From NCBI GenBank assembly GCA_030533445.1, contig CM060066.1, positions 38,234,235 to 38,298,234 of the forward strand: a DNA stretch of 64,000 bases. Direction: 5' to 3'. The notes under the pieces were generated by a model. The model did not search any database and was not told the DNA's origin. It saw nothing but the letters and a program-made list of their open reading frames with translations. Each line of letters opens with the position of its first letter. The stretch's first letter is position 1. The translations under genes were made by a program, and so were the position numbers. Shown one piece after another: positions 12,404 to 24,900 of this stretch. Origin of the DNA: Cyprinodon diabolis (lineage: Eukaryota > Chordata > Actinopteri > Cyprinodontiformes > Cyprinodontidae).

Positions 12404-12926
12404 TAGTGGTGTCAAAAGTACACGTTTGTTACTTAAATAGAAGTATAGATACTGCAGTTTAAAAACACTGGTAAAAGTTGAAGTATCAACTTGATCTCTT
12501 TACTCAAGTAAAAGTGAAAAAGTATGTGCGCCAAAAACAACTTAAAGTATAAAAATATAAAGTAACCTTTTAAAAAAAAAAACAGCCAGATGCCATTATA
12601 TGGATTGAAAGCTATATTTTTCGACTATTTTGAAAAATTCTTTGAGATAGGGCTAAGGATGAGGGAGGTCTTGTTGGTCTCCGTCTCCATATCCCGATAC
12701 GTTCTCGCCTGTGTCCGACCTTTCAGACATTTCAACATCTTTTTTCTAAATCCGATATTGTAGCATGGCATAGACAATTCACGTTTGCAGTTTGAAGAAC
12801 ACATGCTTGCTTCTGATGATTTCCTTTAGCTAACCAATGAGTGTTTGCGTAATATCACACATCCAATTACACTAGTTTTCACTAGATGTGGATGGAGCCA
12901 ATGATCTGCATTGGATGACACCTCTG
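12404..12926. mobile_element. non-autonomous hAT element inserted in the L2-like LINE
   Basis: The ends are TAGTGGTGTCA and, inverted, CAGAGGTGTCA. The 523-bp insert is flanked by a perfect 8-bp target duplication tttttaac (12396-12403 and 12927-12934), the size made by hAT transposases. The left end carries the acttaaatagaag-type motif common in teleost hAT repeats. No transposase frame is present. Confidence 0.82.
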
Positions 12927-12934
12927 TTTTTAAC

Positions 12935-13290
12935 ATAAAGTATTCATGAAAAAGTACTTCTATGTTCCTCTTGTATATGTGCTTCTGTCTCCTTGAACCC
13001 CAGTCGACCTCTACAGAAGGCCGCTCACACTGATCCTGGCTCTGCTGGAGGTTTCTTCCTGTTAAACGCAGCATATGGCTCAAATTGCTGAACAGTCAAA
13101 TGCAAGCAAATGCCAACTGTCACTCATTCAGGAGTGAATCTTGCAAAGTCAATCATTCGATGCAGTCTGGCAGGTTTTATTAGATCTAAAACCTTCAACC
13201 AATCTATTTATTTGGCTTGACTGAACTGTCTCTGGAAAGAGTTAAGATTTTGTGTTGTGGATTGGAGCTACATAAATAAACTAAATGAAT
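12935..13290 (+). mobile_element. L2-like LINE 3' UTR (part 2)
   Basis: It contains the typical 3' segment around 13040 (tctgctggaggtttcttcct) and ends with a terminal TACATAAATAAACTAAATGA-type tail near 13290. It is the continuation of the fragment interrupted at 12404. Confidence 0.7.
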
Positions 13291-13568
13291 GATATATCTA
13301 TGAACTAATATTTAAAATGACTGTACATTGGATAAAAACTAAATTCAATCACGTTTGTGCATACACTTCAGTTTGAGCAAACATGTCCAATACAGGGGAT
13401 ATAATAACATATATCAAAGTAGTTGTAATGTTTCAAGTTTTAAAAGAGTTATGAATAGTGCTGAGTAATAAAATGCGTGAACATTAATATAATATGGAGA
13501 TCTCTGTTATATCTCAGGTGAGATAAATAGACAAAACAGATTTGGACGTTTTTCAGCATCTCCTTTCC

Positions 13569-13592
13569 TTTTTTTTTTTTTTTTTTTTTTTT
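13569..13592. repeat. poly-T tract
   Basis: About 24 bases of uninterrupted T. Confidence 0.95.
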
Positions 13593-13757
13593 GAAGTGCT
13601 TATGCCTATTTAAGGTAATAGAATAATAAGAAAATGTCAAGGTATAAAAAAGTAGCGTAGTAGATCTGTTGGATCAACATAGTAGCCTTGACTGGGTAAA
13701 AGACTTTGGGGTATTAACATCTTTTTAAACTGAAGCCTGTTTAGCGCCATCTACTGG

Positions 13758-13808
13758 TTAAAACAGGGCTGACAATAACAGCCCTGTTTTAACAAGGCTG
13801 TTATTGTC
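13758..13808. repeat. two overlapping, mutually exclusive hairpins
   Basis: A perfect 14-bp stem pairs 13758-13771 with 13779-13792 around a 7-base loop. A perfect 13-bp stem pairs 13771-13783 with 13796-13808 around a 12-base loop. The right arm of the first and the left arm of the second share bases 13779-13783, so only one can form at a time. Confidence 0.9.
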
Positions 13809-14072
13809 CTGTCAAACTTTATTGCGGTTTGAAACATATTATATGAGCGTTTTTTTTTACCAACCGTCTAATAAACTATGCAAAGTTATTAACAGAGTAA
13901 TTAAAAATACCACTTAAACGGCTGACATTTCTTGGGGTATACATAAGGTCCGGTCATACAGTTTGGTATTAGTACATATTCAATGTCTTGCTTGACAAGC
14001 ATTCTAAGTTGAAAATGTAAATTCACTCAAGATCTTTTAGCTGAAGTTAGTTATTTGTTAAATGGTATAAAG

Positions 14073-14453
14073 CAGGGGTCACCAACCTTTTTAAGGCTGA
14101 GGGCTACTTCATGGCTACCGAGTCATAGGAAGGGCTACCAATAGTGACCCATGAACTGGAGGGATCAGTGTTCACCTACAGTAAATCTCATCCATAAAAA
14201 CTCATTTTTATTCTTATTTTATTCTTTTATTCATTTCTAATTTTCTTTTTAATATTGTCATTTTCAAACCACTGAAATATGTTGAAATACTTAACATGAT
14301 GAAATAATACATAAATGATTAAAAAGAAGAGCATCAGAATAAAAAAAAATTAACTTAATCCACTGAGTGAGTTCTTTTGTTTTCAGAAGATGAAGAGGGC
14401 ACCCCATGTGGTCCTTGAGGGCCCCTTGGTGCCCGCCGCGTTGGTGACCCCTG
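14073..14453. mobile_element. non-autonomous hAT element, 381 bp
   Basis: Perfect 14-bp terminal inverted repeats (CAGGGGTCACCAAC) and a perfect 8-bp target duplication gtataaag (14065-14072 and 14454-14461). No transposase is encoded. The subterminal sequence mentions the same motif family seen widely in fish genomes. Confidence 0.93.
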
Positions 14454-14489
14454 GTATAAAGCAACAAAAAATAAGTATTCAATTCACAT

Positions 14490-15126
14490 GGGTTCCAGAA
14501 CAGGAATTGTAGATAATAAAAAAGTAGATAAGTTGGCTAAATAAGCAGTTAAAGCAAGATAAATTGAATATGATGTCCCATTAAGTAGAGCAGAAATAAA
14601 AGTAATTATTAAAGATAAAATAAATAATAAATGGCAGGAGAGATGGAATTTTTTATTTACATAAAATACAGAAGGAAGTAATCATAAGAAATCATAGTAT
14701 AATGAATAGGAGAGAGGCAGTATGGATAAACAGGTTGAGGATTGGGCATACTAGTTTAAATAGTGATTTTAAAATTATAGGGAAACATCCATCAGGTGAT
14801 TGTTCTTATTGTGGGGAAACAGAAGGAGTAGAACATGTGTTGATTTATTGTAGAAAATATATAAATAAGAGGAAATAACTGGAAAGGGTAATGGGGAGTT
14901 CAGTAAAAATGGTTAATTTATTAGGGAAGCATTGATCACATGATGTAGTTAAAGCACTTATTAAGTATTTAAAAGACACAAAATTAGATGAGAGCATTTA
15001 GTATTTATGTGTGTGTATTTAATTTAGTTTATTTTTGTAGATTTAAAGACATATAGGATTTTTTTTTCTGAATTACATCTCCGTCCAGTTGATGGCGGTA
15101 ATACACATAGTCATAGAAGAAGAAGA
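14490..15126 (+). mobile_element. I/Nimb-like LINE, 5'-truncated 3' end
   Basis: Conceptual translation shows an RNase H-like tail (GIVDNKKVDKLAK) and a zinc-knuckle-like HPSGDCSYCGETEGVEHVL motif, typical of I-clade LINE ORF2 C-termini. Stops interrupt it. The 3' UTR ends in a ggcggtaatacac segment and an AGA-repeat tail at about 15114-15126. Confidence 0.72.
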
Positions 15127-15304
15127 ATTCTGGCATTAGGTGGGTTTGAAGGAATTTTTCGCACCATTAAATCTGCAAAGAAACGATCTAGTCCATAGTT
15201 GAGCAGGGGTCCTACCAGGTGTCATTGGCGGGGCTCCAAACATATCACGGTACCTAAGCAACTGAAGTCCCTGCTTACCGTTATTTACGCATTTGTTAGG
15301 ATGT

Positions 15305-15377
15305 CTTCTTCTTCTTCTTCTATTGAGTTTTCTGGCAGTTTGCATCCTGTGTGCATTACCGCCATCAACTGGACGGA
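15305..15377 (-). mobile_element. 73-bp LINE 3'-end insertion with 12-bp target duplication
   Basis: On the minus strand it reads the same 3' end as the LINE at 14490-15126 (ccgtccagttgatggcggta) and ends in a GAA-repeat tail. A perfect 12-bp target duplication ttgttaggatgt flanks it at 15293-15304 and 15378-15389, which marks a severely 5'-truncated retrotransposition. Confidence 0.85.
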
Positions 15378-15418
15378 TTGTTAGGATGTGTAACATATTA
15401 TTACTGTTGTTGGTGGTT

Positions 15419-15474
15419 GTGCTCTATGATTGGTCGGACCGGACCAGTGCTCTGTGATTGGTCGGACCGGACCA
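15419..15474. promoter_or_regulatory. pdcd4: duplicated 28-bp unit with inverted CCAAT boxes, pdcd4 promoter region
   Basis: Two 28-bp units (15419-15446 and 15447-15474) differ at one base. Each contains TGATTGG (15427-15433 and 15455-15461), the reverse of the NF-Y CCAAT consensus. They lie about 430 bp before the pdcd4 start codon, inside the likely promoter. NF-Y binding is inferred from the motif only. Confidence 0.6.
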
Positions 15475-15894
15475 GCACCCACCCCCTCCGCTGACCACTC
15501 CCCATCCGTGTATTTTTCCACGTGACTCCTCTGCTCAACCCTCATGCAAAGTTAAAAACAGACTTTGTTTATCTTGTAGGCCGTTTGCTGAAATCCCATC
15601 CGACCAGTAAGCTTGCCCTACTTCCCTGTCGACTTTATTTTCACCTTCTGACACTTTGCTCCTTCACTCCCCGCTAAGAGCTCTTAAAGGGACGGTGGAC
15701 TTTAAAAGAAAATAGGAAAAAAAACACGCTTTAATCATCGCAGGTTTTCTCCACTTATCTCAGTCTGTTTGGACAGTACTTTAAATAAACAAGTGCAGGA
15801 CTGCAGTATTCACCCAGGGGGATCTCCTGCCGCTGATTGCAGCCCAGCACCGTGACTGCGAGGAGGGTTTTTAACCGAGCACTTGAAGAGCACC

Positions 15895-15940
15895 ATGGCG
15901 ACCCAAGTGGACGGTTGGTCCTCAGCAGCGCAAGCCGACG
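15895..15940 (+). CDS. pdcd4: pdcd4 exon 1
   Basis: The ATG at 15895 sits in a good context (caccATGg). Fifteen codons plus one base end at donor GTGAGT (15941). The start is supported by in-frame joining to exon 2, which completes a Glu codon. Confidence 0.82.
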
Positions 15941-18900
15941 GTGAGTACGTGAGCCTCGCGTTTTGCGGTGGGTTACGCGTAGGCTGCTAACAAGAGAAAT
16001 CATGGAGCGGCGTGGTTTAAAAAAAATGCATGACCGGGCCTGGAGACGTGGTTTGAAGGGTGCATTGTGTGCATGCATGGGATGGGCTGCAGCGCCAGCC
16101 ATGCTCCACCATGTGCCCTTGTTGAAAACACACTCACACGTTTACGCACCACGGACATATTGCACAAGCTGCCTTTTGGAGCAAATGTACGGTATAAAAA
16201 AAGAAATGGCTTTTAATCGTTTATTTTATTCGTCAGCAGCGTCGTTTGACTCGTCTCGCATTTAACCCTTCACGGTTTTTGATTGGACGAGGCCACTTCC
16301 GCTTTGCACTAGAGATTTGCACTCTCAGGTTTCCTTCGCGTTTCCATTTTAACGCGTAGTTCTGATTCCACGCGTGCAAACCCTCATAACTCGTGCCTTT
16401 CTTTTTGGACTCTCGATTTTGTTTTGCTTTAATGACCACCATCTTGTCCCCACTCCACTCCAAATGCATTTATTAACGCGCTGCAGACATTGCACATTGA
16501 CGTCGTTTAATTAATTAATTATTTTGTATTTAGTCTACATGACACCTTTTAATACATTATTTAAAAATGAAAAATATAAAAAATTACTACTTTCTTATCA
16601 TCCTTATTCAAATAAAGCAATTTTTTATGTATTCCTTTTTGTTTAATAAGTCTTAAACATAATGGATCCATGCGCTTTTCATGTCAAATAATGACGTCAG
16701 CACGTATATCCCACAACAAGAAGCACAAGGAGATTTACATAATCTGTGATGCCATGTATTTAGATCTTGCATAATGAAATGTATATTGGTTGGGCTGTCA
16801 TATGGGAAGCTTTACATGTGCAGTAGCAGGCAAAATAAAATATAAAAAAAGTTTAGCATGTATATGTATTGTCCTACCCTTTATAGCTTACAGCTCTACA
16901 TAAAATATATCATTCAAGGAATGCTTTAAAGGGGGGAGAAGCAGGGGCGGAGCTAGATGGGGGGCCCGGGGTGGCCATGGCCGCCCTTAGCCAATCATTG
17001 GCCACCCCTATCATTTTTTCCCTCTAATACAGACGGTGGCAGCAGTAATACTCTCAAGTGGAATATTCAAAACATTTAAAATTTTCATATATTAACAATT
17101 ACTTGACAATAAAAACACTGTGGTTAATTATGCACATTAAATTCTAACCATTAGAGATGATAAGTACAGAAGTCATGCTCTTTCCATAACTAGATTTTAT
17201 GTTTCATGGGGTAAAGAGAACATTATGTGTCTCTGCAAGTCATCTAGAAGTCTTCAGTGAAATCATAAATAACTATTTTAATAAAAAAAAAACGTATTAA
17301 ATAATCAATTTATGTAGCTATTAGTACTTGTAAATATCAATTTTATCCAGAATGATTGTTGATGAAAGTAGGTAAGTAAAGACAATGGAAAAGATGTTCG
17401 CCCCAGAACTCAAACCTGAAAGGATTTTATCCACTATACCTTTTATCTAGGAAGCACGGATGTTTAAATATATGCGTCTATTTGTTAGCAAAGGTTGTAG
17501 GAAAGTATATATTGTCTTTATTTAGAAAATATGGATCTTTTGCACGTTAATTTTCCTGTTGGAAGAGTGTAGATTGACCCTGAGGTTCTGGTGCCATCCC
17601 TCAGTGTACATTGGTTATTGCCTGGCCACCCGAATAAACATTTTCTGGCTACGCCTCTGGGGAGAAGTTTTGTTTTTTAGTTTGATTAAATACATAGGAC
17701 ACAGTAAACATGTCGAACCCGAGGATGGTGAAATGTGGTGTCCAAATTTGAATGCTCTTTCTGGACAAATCCAGTTGATGATGCTTTCTGGGTTGTGGTG
17801 AAATGCACTGCCAAACAGTCTATTATCTTTGACAGGAGGGAGGTTGTTGCTCCATACAATACAGGACGGGCTGGACATCCAGTTCACACAGCAGGGGGTC
17901 AAACTAATCAGACCTTAAAGACGGTTGTTAAGAATAATTGTTTTTAACATTACACACAATGGCTACAGTTAATATGAGGGAAGGAAGAAATGATGCCCCT
18001 CTTCCTCCCGTTCACTCACTGACGGCAAATCCCCTTGATATTGTTGTAGTAACACCCCAAAAGGTGTGATTAAACATAGGCCTTGACAAGGTTCTAATTG
18101 TCTGATAAACGTGAGTAATAGTGCCATGAATGCACTAATGGGGATCTGAAGAAAAAACATCTAAACCTGGATCTGCATGCAGTTATTAGCTGGGTTCAAA
18201 TGGCTCTACATTCGGAAGCTCTTTCATTTATCCTGTTGAGTTTTTTCCGGAGGAATTTAATTAATACGAAGGATAAAACCCCGATGAGCAGGGAGAGCAA
18301 CTTCACATACACCACAGTACACGAGGTGTTAAAAGTCGATGAAGACTGGATTAACACAGAGAGGAGAGAAAGAAAAGGGGAGCAATGAATGTGTGGATTT
18401 ATTTCAAGAACCTTTGTATTTTTGACAAGAGAATTTTATAAACAATTTACAGCCTTGCATGTCTACTGCTGGTAAGTCCAACCCATGATGGATGCTGCTT
18501 TATGGTGCTTTGTACTTTTCCCTACTTACTTGGTTTCTGTGTCAGTTTTTTTCATTTGATAGCTGTGTAAAATAAACAAAATTTGTGCTCCAAATTTTCC
18601 AAATTTTCCTCCCACTGATGTTGCTGAGAGAGAATACAACAGCATAGACTGTGCTGTGTGGGCTTGACATGATATGGCTACCAAGTAAAAGGATCTATCT
18701 ATGACTCCTTAAAGGAACACACTGGACAGTAATGCTTTATTATCAAGGCTAAAAAAACAGCAAGAAAAGAGAAAAAAATCTGCTTTTAATTTACTGCTAT
18801 AGTATCCCTTGTCATTTGTTCACCACTTTTAGGACATTTTCTTAGTCCTTTCTGCACAAAGATGACAGGCATAAGCTGCCGAATCCTGCTGGTTTACGTT

Positions 18901-21900
18901 TTATCTGGTAAAATTCTGCCTTAAACACCTGCTTTCTTCTATGGGGACCTTCATGCAGCTGCTTGAATAAATGCACCCGCTTCATGAAGGTAACTTCTTT
19001 AAATGTCAAATCTGATAGCGTTATGCCGATTGACTTCATTCTTCAAAGGCCTTTGTTAAACCCTATCTCCTTTTTTTTTAAAGCCATGAGTTACTCATCC
19101 ATTAAATGCACAGTTGTTCACTCTGTCAGTTTCCATTAAACCCCACAGGTATAATGCTTGACAAACCCATCCATCAACTGTCATGTCTCAGAGTATGCTT
19201 GAGAAAGTCCCTGGCTGATTATTTCCATTCCAAAACTGAACAAGCCAAGAAACTTGTGTCTAAATTGTCTGCTCTGCTCTAATCCTTCAACCTGCACACA
19301 TTTTCCCCTCCTTCTTTTTTTTGTTGCTCTCCTGCAAAGTCACCCAAGAAGCTGAGTTGGATAATTTCCTGAGATGAAGAGGCAAGCCTTAACATCAGAA
19401 GAGAAAATTGTCCTTTGCCTGGTAGCTTGTGTGGTCTTTCCCCCGATTTCAGCTGTTTACACTTAAATGTTGACTGTTTTTATCAAAAGCTGTATTTAGG
19501 AAAAGAAATATCACTGCTTCCTTTCATTAACTTAAATGACAGTTAAACTGCAAAGAGTATCCACGCCCTTCCACCTACGTCCAATAGATAGTGCAGACAG
19601 GCTGCTATCCTTTCCTCCTTTATCTCTTAGAGGTTTTAGGGTTTTTTTTTTCAGCACAGTTTGTTTGTGCAACTTAAACTGATCTCAATATTATATCCCA
19701 CTGTCCATGTAGTTATTACAAATAACAAAACCAATAAATTTAAATTGAAAAATGTCTTTGGACTAAATGAAAATGAGGTTGATTACTGATTATATAGTAA
19801 AAAATTATACACTTCTGTGGATTTTTTCCTTTCAGCTGCTTCCATATTCAGGGGGTCGCCACGGGAAGTCATTATGGCCTCCTAACAGGGAAAGTTTAAC
19901 GTCTGGTGCCCTTCCTGGCACAACCAGGATTCAAATGTGGTAGCCCTGTTTTTCTTTTAGTAATACAGTTACTATAATATTTCTAATTTTTACCAAAGTC
20001 TTTGATTTTTTAGACTCAATTTGCCTGTAATTTTGTCCTATTTACCCTTCCCAGATGTAAACTCTTAACCCTAATCTAAAAGCCTTCTTTTAGTGCTATG
20101 TTGCTTGCATGGGTATGGTTAAATATTTTTTTATTTTTTAACAGCCACTATGTATATTTAGAGCCTTAAGAACCGTCCCCATGTGAGTCATGTGAAACCT
20201 GTGCCCTACTGACTTCCTTCTTATTCATAAACGCTCCTACTCCATGTATGCCTTAAACCCAAACAGTTCAGCTGATTTGCAAGGCTGTGGTGTCTTCAGT
20301 CCTGCACCTGAGAGGGTGTTTAAACCGGTGAATTTCAGATCGAAGAGATTGAAGATCTTTGTACTAGTTTTGGTTTTATCTTACAGGCCTGCTGCAGTTT
20401 CAGCCAGAGCGTCTGTTTGGTTGTGCAGCCCTCAGCAGTTATGGTCAAGCTCTGTTATCAAGCTCTGACTGTGTTTTGTTCTGCTTCATCTTGGCAAACT
20501 GATTTGGGCTTTCATACAACCTCCTGCTTTTTTTTAACTTCCAGTTGACTTCAGAAGTGATTTGGCATGTAGCCATTGGTTAGTTCTTAATTTTCGGCCT
20601 TGCTGGGACCTGTGGCCTATATTATGGAAGGAGGAACAGGAGACGGAGATGACACGTGGTCGACTGTTTACAGATTTTTGAAGGCTGCGGGTGTGGCTTT
20701 TTGCTCTTATTAATGCAGGTAAAGTTAGAGAAATGGTCTGGTTTAGATACACGAACTCTGTTTTTATCGTCATTTTAAATAAAACTTTTTAATCCAAGAA
20801 TGATGATAGGAAGTTACAATGTTAGGACTTAGTAGGGTGAAATATTTCTTTCTGTTTAGAGCAAAACCACTCAAGCCAGATAATCTACCAGTAGATTTAG
20901 TGACATATTGTGCTTTTTTTAGAAGTATTCACTGTCCTTAAACTATTACTAAAGTATTGTTTCTCATTAAATCTACAAACTTCAATGTATTTTATCAGGA
21001 TTTTACTAGATAGGCTGACATGGATTTACACGATTGTGACGTGAAAGGGGGTAAAAATGTATGACTTGTGAGTTTATTTAAATAAAAATCTTTCCACTGC
21101 TGCATTCTAGAGAATGAGATGTTTGGAGTTCTTTGAAAATTTGTTCAAGCCTCATCAGATTAGATGGAGGTTATCTAATGTAACAAACATTTAATTTTCT
21201 AGTGTTCGACAAGATTCTCAGTTGAATTTAGGTTTGAACTACTTAGACTAGGCGATTCTAAGTAGTGCTGCAACTAACGATTATTTTGCTAATCTATTAA
21301 TCTGTCTATTATTTTTTTCTGTTGATCAATTAATATTCTGATAGCTAAACCTTCCTTAAAAAAGATTTTTTTAAGAAATTAAACCAGAAGAAACTAAAAG
21401 GTTTCCACAGTTCTGTATAGACTATATTGATGGATAAAAAGGTTATTTTCATCTTAAATGCAACGTTTTTATGTATTGTTTTTACAATTTGGATATAATT
21501 ACTGCTCTAAGTGGGTTGCTCTGTCATCTAAAGGCATGTTTCAGAGTGTCTATACTCCAGATAACGATGAATCGGTTACTAAATTGGTTGACGATTATTT
21601 AGATAATCAATCAGATTAATTGTTTCAGCACCAATTCTAACCTTTGAATATTTGTTGATCTAAATCCTTCTATAGGGCTCGGGATCCACGTTGCATTGTG
21701 GGACGTCGCTGTCATATTGACGGCTACGCAAACGTAAACATAGCTCTGATACAACGTTGTTGTTGAAAGAAGAGACGTAGAAGTAGAGAGAAAAAAGATG
21801 TCAAAATCCCGAAAAAGATCTGGAATTTACCAGGACACATTAAATAGAGAAGCCACGGACCGGTATGTTGACAAAATCAGCATTATTAATAATTTGGATC

Positions 21901-24900
21901 CATATGAAGTTCCAAACAATGAGTGGAGCACCGATGAGTGAGCGCCTATACTTCAAAACAGTTCCGAAGCTACAAGTCCTTGGAGTCTCATATGCAGTTC
22001 ATGAATGGATGGGTTCAGGAGCTGCTGATCATAAAGCCAGCAAACAGTGGGAACACAGTAATCCGTACGAAGGTAAGCTGTGATCAGACGGGCTCTGGAA
22101 CCTGCTAGTTTAGTAACCGCTAACCGCTAATGCTAACAACCACTCACGCATGTAATGTACTTTTAACTAGCTGCTATGTGTTTCAAAGGTGTAGTTAGTA
22201 ACGTTAACTGCCAACCCTCCGGGTTTCTCACGTATTTGAACCTTTTCCCGCTGCCGTTTTTATTATTTTTCCATAAAAGATCCCAACTTTGAAGGAAAGA
22301 AACAAAGTAGGCTATAAAATAAAACCGTGCATCTTTAACTTACCAGAATGAAAATGCAGGGAACACACTCTCAATGACATTGGAATACTGTGGAAAGTTG
22401 TGTTCGGTCGTCTTACAGCCGCGATCCAAGCTAGCCGACGACTCTTTATCTCTGACGCTTGGTCTCCATAAGTTAAGGTGAAATTAATCAGGCTGAGAAG
22501 GAGTACAGTATGCGGTAGTCATAGGCAGTAGTCTGAGCCGCGGTAAAAGAGGCATTCAATATGGCGGCAACGCAAAGTGCTTACGTCATGACGACCAAGC
22601 CCTATAGTAGCTTTGGCTCCATGCGTAGAGTATATCTTGTTGGAGGATGACCCTCAGCCACATTCTCAAATTTTTTTTTTTTGTTTCGTTTTGGCATCTA
22701 ACAGGTTTTCTTACAGAAGCATGTATCTTCTAAAAGAAGATTTCATGATAGGGGAATGTCAAAACCATAGCATCCTGTGCTTTGCACAGAGTTAAGTTTC
22801 GGTCTTTTTAGATCGGAGCACCTTCCTTGGCATGTCGGCTGTGCTCCCACTCAAATGTTGAACTATAAATTGGTCTTATGGCTGTCTTGTATTATTGGCT
22901 TTCTTCCTACCATCATTTTATTAAGTCCACACTTGTTGGCATGACAAATTGTTCTGCCTCAGCTGTGGTCTTCTGCAGCTTCTCCAGAGATGTTGAAAAT
23001 ACTTCTGCAAAGCAGTGTTAAAAGATTATTTACTCTGATATAGAAGCTGGTCTACCTGAAAGAATCCTCTTATAATGTATAGCAGGCCAATACAGTTTAT
23101 TATTGAAAGTAATGTTTTAGATAATGGCCTCTAAGAGATGGTGTGAGTCTTTGGAGAAGAAAAAAGGATGAAAAGTTAAAAGAAAATTGCTTTTTTGTTG
23201 TTGTTTTTATATAGAAATCAAATCATTATCCTAATAAAATCCAATGTTGCTTTCCTAAAACTGGCCAGCTCCAATGCATAACAGGCCAAAGCAAGAACCA
23301 TTCAGAGGATCGATCCTCTAAAATAGTTCCCCTTCGCCTGCAATCTGCCGTTTGAATGATTTAGGTTTTAATTAAACCCTCGGATCTGCTTGTTCCTGCC
23401 TTGCCTCGTTGCTGCTTTCCACGTCATGGGTTCAAACTTGCATCCACCCATGCCATATGTAGTCAGGTCCACTGTTTAAAAAATCTGGTGTCAGCATTTC
23501 TCCAGCATGTGCTCGGTTTACTCCCTCCCTCCCTTTCCTGGCTGCAGCTGCCCTCCCTGTGCTATTCTATACACTTTAAACTGATAACTAAATATAGGAT
23601 TTCACCAACAAAGGAATAGTATTAGACATGAGTTTAGGGGTAAGTTTTTCTTTTATTTTTCTTTTTTTTTTATTTACTGCTTATTGAGTGTTTGAGTAAT
23701 GCTTAATATTAATCTGTGAAGGCAATCACAGATTACAAATTTATTTAATAATATAAGTAGTAAACATGCAAACATACCCAAAGCTCAAGGTAGCAATAAC
23801 AATTATCAGAAATGGCTTATGTCAGCATATTTGGCATAATAATACCAATAAAAAAGTTTTGTAACTAACTCAGAAATGAAAGCGTAGAACTTTTGGCTAA
23901 AGAAAAGAAGCTGTCTTTTGGTTAAGCAGTCTTTTGGTTTTATCCTCACCAGTAAATCCAGTTTCTGTTTGCACACCAAGCAACACCAATCCTTCTACAT
24001 ACACGGCTCCACGCAAAGGTCAATGGTAGCGGTGGCTGAAAGAATGCAGGGCTTGGGAAGGCCAGAGCAGCAGTTGGAATAAACCAGATGGTTTTTGGGT
24101 GGGTGTGTTGGTTGGGGGCAGTCAAGGCAATAAATATAATTCTGTATGTGAATACAGAAATCGTTTTTTAGATTATTTTTTTAGGCTAAAGTGGCCTTCA
24201 TTACACATTGTGACACATTGATCAAAGGTCTGCATGGCTGGTACGTGGGTCATGCGCTCTACTTACACACCGCAGCAGAACCACAGAATACATAAATCCT
24301 TAACCAACAACAGAAAAGTTGAACAGTTTCTGAGCAATTAAAATCATGGTTGTAAAAATGGATTAGAACATTTTGCTTATTCATTAGAAATGTCCTGCAG
24401 AATAACAACATGACCAGTTTTGTTATACCCATTTCCCACTAGCAAAAGAAAACCTGTTTAACAACCAACCAGCTTTTAATGGAAGTGGGAAAGATTCACT
24501 GACCGAATCGCCTTCAAAAGGCTCAGCTCTGATTGGCATACAGTAGGAACATCAACCCACCAATTTACGTCATGTATAGCTGGAGACCTTAGCACTACAT
24601 GGTCACACTCGCAACACTATTAAGAGTGGAAGTTGTTGCTGACTGAAGGACGCTTGGATGTTACCTAATTACAATATGTGATAGGGATGCACGATATAAT
24701 CGCCCCCCTATCGGTATCGGCCTGTATCAGCCTTAAAACTGAATATTGGACATCGGCCACCCCACCGATATTTAACCCGATATTTGATCAGCTTCTGAGT
24801 TTCTAAAGTCTAAAAAAAAAAAATAAATACTACTTTTTCTTCTTCCTCAAAAACTTCTTTTTTACAGACTTAAAAACTTCTAAAGACGAGGGAAAAAATA

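Noticed and set aside
15136..15396. Frames on both strands across the LINE tail near pdcd4
   Set aside because: They translate the GAA/CTT repeat and target duplication and have no independent support.
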